NCBI GenBank assembly: GCA_900772235.1
Contig: CAAGQX010000115.1
Location: 1 to 29,240 of the forward strand
Length of the DNA stretch: 29,240 bases
Source of the DNA: Clostridia bacterium
GTDB taxonomy: Bacteria > Bacillota > Clostridia > TANB77 > CAG-508
Direction of reading: 5' to 3'
In this document: positions 23,649-29,240 of the stretch, in pieces
How the letters are laid out: the number at the start of each line of letters is the position of its first letter
How positions within the stretch are numbered: position 1 is the first letter of the stretch
Program-made: the position numbers and the translations under genes
The notes under the pieces: model-generated
Databases searched by the model: none
Told to the model about the DNA's origin: nothing
What the model saw: the letters and a program-made list of their open reading frames with translations, nothing else

Positions 23649-25541
23649 ATGAAAGGGCAAAGAAAAACAGGAGTAAAGCCTGGTGGAAAAATAAATAAAG
23701 AAACATTAAAAAGATTATTAAAATATATAACAGGTGATTACAAAAAAACACTTATATTTGTAATAATATGCATAATTTTAAGCTCTATTGCAGGAGTTAT
23801 AGGCTCAATATTTATTAAAGTTTTAATAGATAATTACATAGAACCACTACTTGGTCAGGAAAACCCTGTATTTACAGGACTTTTAAAGGTAATAGCTGTA
23901 ATGGCAGTAATATATTTAATAGGAGCACTAGCAAGTTTTACTTATAATAGAAAAATGATAAGAATATCTCAAGGAACTTTAAAGAAAATAAGAGACGAGA
24001 TGTTTGGAAAAATGCAAGAGCTACCTATAAAATATTTCGACACGCACACACACGGCGAAATAATGAGCTATTACACAAACGATACTGAAACATTAGAGCA
24101 AATGATTTCACAAAGTATTCCAAATGTAATATCTTCAATTATTACTATAATTGCAGTATTTTGTGCAATGGTATATTTAAATATATATATGACAATTATA
24201 GTAATTGCTGTAGTAATATTAATGTTATTTATTGTAGCAAAGGTAGGAGGAAATGCTTCAGAATATTTTATAAAACAACAAACTTCTATTGCTAAAGAAA
24301 ATGGATATATAGAGGAAATGATAAATGGGCAAAAAGTTGTAAAAGTTTTTTGCCACGAAGAAGAGGCAAAAGCAGGTTTTGACAAATTAAACAATGAACT
24401 ATGTGAAGCTTCTACAAAAGCAAATACTTTTGCAAACATTATAATGCCAATTATGGGAAATCTAGGGCATCTACAATATGTTCTAATTGCAATGATAGGT
24501 GGAGCTTTAGCAGTAAAAGGTTTAGGAGGAGTAACAGTTGGAGTAATTGCATCATTCCTACAATTAAGCAAAAGCTTTACAATGCCAATATCTCAAGTGT
24601 CACAACAGATGAACTCTATAATAATGGCACTTGCTGGAGCAGAAAGAATATTTAAACTAATAGATGAAAAGCCAGAAGAAGACAACGGATATGTAACACT
24701 AGTAAATGCGAAATATATTGATGGTGTTTTAACAGAAGTTCCAGAAAGAACTGGAATATGGGCTTGGAAACATCCACATAAAGATGGAACATTAACATAT
24801 GAAGAATTAAAGGGACACGTGGAGTTCTTTGATGTAGACTTTGGTTATGAACCTAACAAAATAGTTCTACACAATGTATCTTTATATGCAAAACCAGGAC
24901 AAAAAATTGCATTTGTTGGAGCAACAGGCGCAGGGAAAACCACTATTACAAATTTGATAAACCGCTTCTACGATATAGAAGATGGAAAAATAAGATATGA
25001 TGGAATAAATATAAATAAAATTAAAAAAGACGATTTAAGACGCTCACTTGGAATGGTTTTACAAGACACAAATTTGTTTACAGGAACAATAAAAGAAAAT
25101 ATTAAATATGGAAAATTAAATGCCACAGATGAAGAAGTAATATCAGCAGCAAAACTTGCAAATGCACACGATTTTATAATGAGATTGCCAAATGGATACG
25201 ATACAGAACTTACAGGAAATGGAGCTAACTTATCTCAAGGGCAAAGACAACTTTTAGCAATAGCAAGAGCGGCAATATCAGATCCACCAGTAATGATATT
25301 AGACGAGGCAACATCTAGTATAGACACTCGTACAGAAAAATTAGTTCAAGAAGGAATGGATAAGTTAATGGATGGAAGAACTGTATTTGTAATAGCACAT
25401 AGATTATCAACAGTAAGAAATTCAAAAGCAATAATGGTTCTAGAACACGGTAGAATAATAGAAAGAGGAGATCACGAACAACTAATTGAACAAAAAGGAA
25501 AATATTATGAATTATATACTGGAGCATTTGAATTAGAGTAA
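23649..25541 (+). CDS. ABC exporter half-transporter, catalytic subunit
   Basis: 630 residues. ATG 23649 is preferred: AAGGAG at 23631-23636 directly abuts an upstream in-frame ATG (23637), and a start at 23595 would lie deep in the preceding gene. Six-helix exporter domain (about 30-340), then an insert before the ATPase (VPERTGIWAWKHPHKDG) typical of YheH-like subunits. The ATPase motifs are canonical: Walker A GATGAGKTT (about 423-431), signature LSQGQRQ, Walker B ILDEATSS with catalytic Glu (about 550-557), switch His in IAHRLS. It pairs with the degenerate upstream subunit to form one heterodimeric exporter with a single normal ATP site. Confidence 0.95.
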   Translation: MKGQRKTGVKPGGKINKETLKRLLKYITGDYKKTLIFVIICIILSSIAGVIGSIFIKVLIDNYIEPLLGQENPVFTGLLKVIAVMAVIYLIGALASFTYNRKMIRISQGTLKKIRDEMFGKMQELPIKYFDTHTHGEIMSYYTNDTETLEQMISQSIPNVISSIITIIAVFCAMVYLNIYMTIIVIAVVILMLFIVAKVGGNASEYFIKQQTSIAKENGYIEEMINGQKVVKVFCHEEEAKAGFDKLNNELCEASTKANTFANIIMPIMGNLGHLQYVLIAMIGGALAVKGLGGVTVGVIASFLQLSKSFTMPISQVSQQMNSIIMALAGAERIFKLIDEKPEEDNGYVTLVNAKYIDGVLTEVPERTGIWAWKHPHKDGTLTYEELKGHVEFFDVDFGYEPNKIVLHNVSLYAKPGQKIAFVGATGAGKTTITNLINRFYDIEDGKIRYDGININKIKKDDLRRSLGMVLQDTNLFTGTIKENIKYGKLNATDEEVISAAKLANAHDFIMRLPNGYDTELTGNGANLSQGQRQLLAIARAAISDPPVMILDEATSSIDTRTEKLVQEGMDKLMDGRTVFVIAHRLSTVRNSKAIMVLEHGRIIERGDHEQLIEQKGKYYELYTGAFELE

Positions 25542-25547
25542 GAAATA

Positions 25548-25577
25548 CCCCTAGTTTTTAATAAACTAGGGGCTATT
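25548..25577. terminator. bidirectional terminator between convergent genes
   Basis: CCCCTAGTTT/AAACTAGGGG (25548-25557, 25563-25572), with T-rich tracts reading out in both directions. It separates the ABC operon from udk. Confidence 0.88.
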
Positions 25578-25578
25578 T

Positions 25579-26193
25579 TTATATTATACTTCTTATTTTT
25601 TCTACAATCATATTTAAAGCTACTTGGTTATATCCACCTTCTGGAACAATAATATCAGCATATTTTTTGCTAGGCTCTACAAATTGCTCGTGCATTGGTT
25701 TTACAGTAGTACAATACTGTTCTACAACAGAATCTAAAGTACGACCTCTTTCTTTAACATCTCTAAGTAATCTTCTAATAAAACGAATATCTGCATCGGC
25801 ATCTACAAATATCTTAATATCCATCATATCTCTTAGAGTTTTGTTTTCAAATAACAAAATTCCTTCAACAATAATAACTTTTTTAGGAACAACTTTATAT
25901 GTTTCTTTTTCTCTTAAGTGATTTACAAAAGAATAACTTGGTCTTTCAATGCTTTCACCATTTTTTAATTTGTTTAAATGTTCTATAAGTAAATCTGTTT
26001 CAAAAGCATCTGGGTGATCATAATTTAATTTTTTCCTTTCTTCTAAAGGTAATTCACTATTGCTTTTGTAATAGTAATCGTGCGAAATCATTGTTATATT
26101 ATGCTTAAATTCTTTTTCGATATTTTCTGCAAGAGTACTCTTTCCAGAACCAGTACCACCAGCAATACCGATAATAATTGGGTTAAGTTCCAT
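25579..26193 (-). CDS. udk: uridine kinase
   Basis: 204 residues on the minus strand. The start is set at 26193 (MELNPIII), since TGGAGGT lies just upstream of it and a longer start at 26214 would overlap that site. P-loop GGTGSGKST (about 12-20), then DYYYKSN, the YDHPDAFE substrate region, IVEGILLF with the catalytic-site acid (about 112-119), and RFIRRLLRDVKERGR in the lid. It phosphorylates uridine and cytidine with ATP or GTP for pyrimidine salvage. It is transcribed alone, convergent with the ABC exporter. Confidence 0.96.
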   Translation of the reverse strand: MELNPIIIGIAGGTGSGKSTLAENIEKEFKHNITMISHDYYYKSNSELPLEERKKLNYDHPDAFETDLLIEHLNKLKNGESIERPSYSFVNHLREKETYKVVPKKVIIVEGILLFENKTLRDMMDIKIFVDADADIRFIRRLLRDVKERGRTLDSVVEQYCTTVKPMHEQFVEPSKKYADIIVPEGGYNQVALNMIVEKIRSII

Positions 26194-26227
26194 AACTAAA
26201 AAACCTCCATACATTTACATTGTGTAT

Positions 26228-26256
26228 ATTTTAAAACAAAATTCGCATAAAAGCAA
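26228..26256 (-). promoter_or_regulatory. promoter for udk
   Basis: On the minus strand: TTGCTT (26256-26251), 17-nt spacer, TAAAAT (26233-26228). Confidence 0.6.
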
Positions 26257-26322
26257 TAAAAAACGACAAAAATATGGAGAAATGTATGTCGAAAAGTTTT
26301 CTAAAAAATTAGCAAAAAGATA

Positions 26323-26351
26323 TTGACAAAAAGAAAAATAAATAATATTAT
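26323..26351 (+). promoter_or_regulatory. promoter for the coiled-coil gene
   Basis: TTGACA 26323-26328, 17-nt spacer, TATTAT 26346-26351. Confidence 0.75.
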
Positions 26352-26383
26352 ATGTCCATCATAAAAATGGGAGGTGAAAAAAT

Positions 26384-26866
26384 ATGTCAAAGGAATTTGA
26401 AGAGATAGTTCTAAAAAAATTTGAAGAACTGAATAATAAGATAGACAGCAAGTTGGGTAGTCTAGAAAAGAAAATGGATAGCAAGATAGATAATTTAGGA
26501 AATAGAATAGATAATCTAGGAAATAGAATAGATAGTCTAGAAAATAGAATAGATAATCTAGAAAATAGAATAGACAATCTAGACAAAAAATTTACTGCAT
26601 TCCAAAAAGATATTACAACGAAGCTTATGAACTTTGAAAAATTTACAATTCTGAAGTTTGAAGAATTAAAAGAAGTAAAAACAGACCTAACAATTACAAA
26701 ACAAAAAGTAGAACATATGGAGCAAATATTAGAAAAAGATATTTCAGAAATGTTTGATAAGTATATTTCAAAGCAAGAAAAGCAAAGAAAAGAAATCGAT
26801 TCTTTAGAACTAACAATTGAAAATCACGAAGTAAGAATCTCTGCTCTAGAGAAAAAAGTAGTTTAA
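26384..26866 (+). CDS. cytosolic coiled-coil protein with heptad tandem repeat
   Basis: 160 residues; ATG 26384 follows GGGAGGTG. No signal or membrane segment. Nearly the whole chain is predictable coiled coil: consecutive heptads SKIDNLG, NRIDNLG, NRIDSLE, NRIDNLE, NRIDNLD (residues 33-67), then FTAFQKDITTKL and a second coil ending HEVRISALEKKVV. Ile and Leu occupy the a/d positions, so it should form a long parallel oligomer. It resembles short clostridial proteins of unknown role and, loosely, phage tail-fibre or SMC-like coils; no catalytic motif is present. Transcribed alone between its own promoter and terminator. Confidence 0.8.
   Translation: MSKEFEEIVLKKFEELNNKIDSKLGSLEKKMDSKIDNLGNRIDNLGNRIDSLENRIDNLENRIDNLDKKFTAFQKDITTKLMNFEKFTILKFEELKEVKTDLTITKQKVEHMEQILEKDISEMFDKYISKQEKQRKEIDSLELTIENHEVRISALEKKVV
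26480..26584 (+). repeat. five tandem 21-bp units inside the coiled-coil gene
   Basis: Units of 21 bp, such as AATAGAATAGATAATCTAGG plus one base, encode NRID(N/S)L(G/E/D) heptads. Units two to five differ at only a few positions, so copy number could change by slippage without breaking frame or heptad register. Confidence 0.85.
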
Positions 26867-26894
26867 TAGTCGTTAAATTACTATATCAAATTAT

Positions 26895-26959
26895 AAGGAG
26901 AAGAAGCTTAAAAGTGTAATTAGGTTTTAATTATAGCTTTAAGCTTCTTTTCCTTTTTA
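26895..26959 (+). terminator. long-stem terminator
   Basis: 18-bp stem (26895-26912 with 26938-26955, one G-T pair), core AAGAAGCTTAAA/TTTAAGCTTCTT, loop containing a second small inverted repeat (TAATT..AATTA), T-rich end. Confidence 0.8.
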
Positions 26960-27007
26960 TATAGACAAAATTAAAAAAAAGTACTAAAATATTTTTGGAG
27001 GAAGAAA

Positions 27008-27358
27008 ATGGTTTTAGTAGGAAAAATAAAAAAAGGACTTGGAAATGCTAATTTTTGGGTAAAAAAAATTGAAGATATTTTTTGGAAAAAAGAAAACATA
27101 AAATTATTTTATGGAACACTAAATGTGTGCTTAGAAGAGCCATATGAACCACAAAATTATAGTGTAATAAAAAAAGAAGAATATGGTGGACAGCAAGATG
27201 TACTTGTACAAAAATGTGAAGTTTTAGGCCATACATCATACATATTAAGACCAGAAAAAACAGCACACAAAACTAATATAATAGAAATTGTATCTGATGT
27301 AAACTTTAGAGAAAAATACAAATTAAAAGATGAAGATGTAATAGAAATAAAATTGTAA
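27008..27358 (+). CDS. DUF120 protein, CTP-dependent riboflavin kinase-like
   Basis: 116 residues; ATG 27008 follows TTGGAGGAAG. The signature GKIKKGLGNANFWV (about 5-18), LFYGTLNVCLEEP (about 35-47), an EEYGGQQ segment, RPEKTAHK (about 81-88) and the ending IEIVSDVNFREKYKLKDEDVIEI match the fold of archaeal riboflavin kinase (RibK, DUF120), which makes FMN from riboflavin with CTP instead of ATP. Archaeal enzymes read similarly: GLGEG, YEGTLNL, LREQFNLKDGD. Most bacteria use RibF, so the enzymatic role here is inferred. Neighbours give no help: a coiled-coil gene before and a toxin-antitoxin pair after. Confidence 0.75.
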   Translation: MVLVGKIKKGLGNANFWVKKIEDIFWKKENIKLFYGTLNVCLEEPYEPQNYSVIKKEEYGGQQDVLVQKCEVLGHTSYILRPEKTAHKTNIIEIVSDVNFREKYKLKDEDVIEIKL

Positions 27359-27422
27359 AAAAATGTAAAAAATTGACATACGAAATTGCTAGACAAGATA
27401 TGAAAAATGTGTTATAAATATA

Positions 27423-27444
27423 CAGATAACAATTCAGTTATCTG
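27423..27444 (+). terminator. hairpin between the DUF120 gene and the toxin gene
   Basis: CAGATAAC/GTTATCTG with AATTCA loop, followed by a T-rich stretch. A promoter-like pair (TAGACA 27390-27395, TATAAA 27413-27418, 17-nt spacer) lies just before it, so it could also be an attenuator or a short RNA; not resolved. Confidence 0.45.
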
Positions 27445-27503
27445 TTCTTTAATTTTTAAATCATAAATTTTTAATTCTTAATAAAATCATAAAATTTAAT
27501 GTA

Positions 27504-27536
27504 TTGACATATGATAACCAATATGATATCATATTG
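27504..27536 (+). promoter_or_regulatory. toxin-antitoxin promoter and operator
   Basis: TTGACA 27504-27509, 17-nt spacer, TATCAT 27527-27532. The perfect 18-bp palindrome CAATATGATATCATATTG (27519-27536) covers the -10, with flanking ATAAC/GTTAT roughly extending it. That is the usual place for autorepression by a HigA-type antitoxin. Confidence 0.7.
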
Positions 27537-27559
27537 TTATACAATATAGGAGAATCTAT

Positions 27560-27911
27560 ATGTATCAAATTAACTTTTTTCAAAATAATAACCGGACAAA
27601 ATGAAGTAGAAAAATATATTAAAAGTCTGCAAAAAAACAATAATAAAACCAATAGAATTAAACTAAATAAAATAATTGCATATATGAGAATGCTAGAACA
27701 ATACGGACTTACATTAGGAGAACCATATATAAAACACTTATCTGATAATATATGGGAATTGAGACCTTTAAGAGATAGAATACTCTTTGCACAATATGAA
27801 AATAATAAATTTATAATACTAACTATTTTTATGAAACAAACACAAAAAACACCAGAACTGGAGATAAAAAGAGCAAAGAGACTATTTATGAATTGGAGTG
27901 ATGCAAATTGA
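27560..27911 (+). CDS. higB: HigB/RelE-type toxin (phage Gp49-like), read through a +1 frameshift at CGG
   Basis: Joined 27560-27592 and 27594-27911, skipping C27593: 116 residues, typical for this family. ATG 27560 has an ideal AGGAGA 6 nt upstream; a longer frame starting at TTG 27504 would begin inside the promoter -35. In the ATG frame, translation reads MYQINFFQNNN, then CGG ACA AAA TGA, stopping at once; skipping C gives NNN-GQNEVEKYIKSL, the family pattern (MYxIxFYxxxNGxxPVxEF). Downstream, LGEPYIKHLSDNIWELRPLRDRILFA and the KKT-like end (MKQTQKTP) fit ribosome-dependent mRNA interferases. The stop overlaps the antitoxin start. Confidence 0.88.
27590..27596 (+). other. +1 recoding site in the toxin gene (AAC C GGA)
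   Basis: Zero-frame AAC CGG A, codons 11-12 of the toxin. Skipping C27593 reads GGA as Gly12. Confidence 0.8.
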
Positions 27912-28195
27912 GTAAAGAATTAAAAAAATGGGAAGAAATTGAAAAAGAATTAGATATAAATTTGGAGCAAGAAGCTGAAATTGAACTGGAAATGGAAATA
28001 ATAAAAGCTACAATTGAAGCAAGGAAAAAGAATAATTTAAGCCAAAGAGATTTAAGCAAAAAAACAGGAATAAAGCAACCTGCTATAGCGAGAATAGAAA
28101 GCCAAAATCGTTCCCCTAAAATTTCTACACTATTAAAAATACTTTATCCAATGGGTTATACTTTAAAAGTAGTTCCATTAAAGAAGAAAAAATAA
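27908..28195 (+). CDS. higA: HigA-type antitoxin, XRE-family HTH
   Basis: 95 residues from TTG 27908, which overlaps the toxin stop (TTGA) and has GGAGTG 7 nt upstream. The N-terminal half is Glu/Lys-rich helix (toxin contact, inferred). The HTH lies at about 33-88: ARKKNNLSQRDLSKKTGIKQ, then AIARIES, typical of Cro/CI-type antitoxins, and it ends in a lysine run. Toxin-first order and coupled translation are usual for HigBA. It should neutralise the toxin and repress the operon at the palindrome at 27519-27536. Confidence 0.92.
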   Translation: MSKELKKWEEIEKELDINLEQEAEIELEMEIIKATIEARKKNNLSQRDLSKKTGIKQPAIARIESQNRSPKISTLLKILYPMGYTLKVVPLKKKK

Positions 28196-28265
28196 ATTTT
28201 AGTTCTAAATTAATATCATAAAGCATATATATAAATAAGGACATGCTTATAAGGAGAAAATGTAT

Positions 28266-29148
28266 ATGCTTTATGATATTTTTTATTATTTCTCAAATAA
28301 AATTTCCCTTAAATTAAAAGAAAAGATAGACGAACAAAATATAAATAAATTAGAAGAAATACGATTAAGAAATAATCAAAACATTATTTTAAAATTCAAT
28401 AACAAAGAAATTATGATAAATTACATAGTAAACCAAAATGACATATTAGAAACTTTACAAAATATTTGTGAAAATTCTATATATTCATATCAAAAAGAAA
28501 TATGCCAGGGGTATATTACTATAAGAGGTGGACATAGAGTAGGAATAACTGGAAATTGTGTAGTAGAAAATGGAAAAATTATAAATATAAATTACATATC
28601 GAGTTTGAATTTTAGAATAGCAAAACAAATAATAGGATGTAGTAAAGAAGTATTAAAGTATATTGTAGATAGTGAAAACAATAATATCTTTAATACTTTA
28701 ATTGTATCTTTACCAGGAGCAGGCAAAACAACACTACTTCGAGATATTGTAAGAAATATTAGTACAAGGGGACTAACCGTTGGAGTAGTAGACGAGAGAT
28801 GTGAAATATCTGCAATGTACAAAGGGGTTGTACAAAATGAACTTGGTCCTAGAACAGATGTATTGGCAAATGTTTCAAAAGCAGTTGGAATGAAAATGCT
28901 AATTAGAAGTATGGCACCACAGGTTATAGTTGCTGATGAAATTGGGAGTAATGAGGACATTATAGCAATTAACGAAATGATGTGCTCTCGGAGTAAAAGG
29001 AATTTTTACAGCACACGGGGGAACACTGGAGGGGCTATATAAAAATGCACATTTAAAAGAACTTTTGGAAAACTCTGTCTTTGAAAAAATAGTGTTTTTA
29101 AACCCAAAAGGAGAAAGAGGACAGGTAGAAAGGATTTATAAATTGTAA
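28266..29148 (+). CDS. spoIIIAA: stage III sporulation protein AA, read through a +1 frameshift at CGG
   Basis: Joined 28266-28988 and 28990-29148, skipping C28989: 293 residues, close to the 307 of Bacillus. ATG 28266 lies 9 nt after AAGGAG; ATG 28260 in the same frame is only 3 nt away from it. Motifs: Walker A SLPGAGKTT (148-156), VVDERCEI (174-181), Walker B VIVADEIG (220-227), and across the shift AINEMMCS-GVKGIFTAHGG. SpoIIIAA is the mother-cell ATPase of the SpoIIIA-SpoIIQ channel. Without recoding, the protein loses its last 50 residues. CATATATAT at 28224 could be part of a sigma-E -10, which is weak. The end (YKL, stop) overlaps a dispersed repeat. Confidence 0.92.
28986..28992 (+). 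other. +1 recoding site in spoIIIAA (TCT C GGA)
   Basis: Zero-frame TCT CGG A. Skipping C28989 reads GGA as Gly242, matching the Gly-Val of the HAGV segment I recall in Bacillus. Confidence 0.85.
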
Positions 29149-29240
29149 TTTGCTTAACTTAACGGCATTTAAAAATTAATATAAAATTTTTACAATGTAG
29201 GGACGGGTTCCAAACCCGTCCGCATAAAAACATTTTTATC
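29140..29240 (+). repeat. dispersed palindromic repeat, cut by the window end
   Basis: 29140-29193 matches 75-128 inverted. Then a hairpin unit follows: GTAGGGACGGGTT, AACCCGTCC, GCATAAAAACATTTTTAT (29197-29239). That unit nearly matches 14728-14770 on the opposite strand. The element probably continues beyond the window. Its first bases supply the spoIIIAA stop codon. Confidence 0.85.

Noticed and set aside
27504..27559. TTG 27504 as the toxin start
   Set aside because: It lies in the -35 of the predicted promoter and has no ribosome site; ATG 27560 has an ideal one and gives the family's N-terminus after recoding.

Overview
The window looks like chromosome from an AT-rich, strictly anaerobic, spore-forming Clostridia-type Firmicute. 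Evidence: strong GGAGG ribosome sites, near-consensus TTGACA/TATAAT promoters, an oxygen-sensitive trimeric [FeFe]-hydrogenase, anaerobic ribonucleotide reductase NrdD/NrdG, the sporulation genes spoVFB and spoIIIAA, RNase Y, and arginine written mostly as AGA. I cannot name the species from sequence alone.

Layout. 1-1010: the end of an unknown gene, a small membrane protein, rpmE and a Cys-Gly-rich mini-protein. 1049-4521: a secreted glucosaminidase with SH3 and dockerin modules, plus a membrane-anchored beta-sandwich protein. 4529-5773: tRNA-Thr, a membrane protein, 5S rRNA, and a tRNA-Asn split by a 215-nt group I intron. 5827-7787: HAD phosphatase, HNH protein, CmpB-type membrane protein. 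7814-10218: feoAB iron uptake. 10261-14507: hydCBA hydrogenase operon. 14495-14826: a palindromic inverted-repeat element. 14913-18626: thiN, spoVFB, thymidine kinase, RNase Y. 18715-21806: nrdDG. 21857-26256: a heterodimeric ABC exporter, convergent with uridine kinase. 26323-29148: a coiled-coil protein, a DUF120 (CTP-dependent riboflavin kinase-like) protein, a HigB/HigA-type toxin-antitoxin pair and spoIIIAA. The 54-bp repeat that starts the window at 75 recurs inverted at its end.

The main discovery concerns the codon CGG. I scanned every gene by hand. In-frame CGG is absent from all intact genes, although CGT, CGC and CGA do occur. It appears in only five places, each followed by A. At four of these (hydA, spoVFB, the HigB-like toxin, spoIIIAA) homology requires the ribosome to skip the C and read GGA (Gly) in the +1 frame; each shift restores a full-length conserved protein with Gly at a position where I recall homologues having Gly. 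The fifth, at position 58, cannot be tested because the gene is cut off. This suggests CGG is unassigned or 'hungry' in this organism and that C-GGA is a general +1 recoding signal, or a four-base glycine codon. It does not look like four unrelated mutations or sequencing errors.

The second notable item is the interrupted tRNA-Asn: the self-splicing intron sits inside the anticodon, and its P1, P2, P3-P7 and P9 pairings can all be traced.
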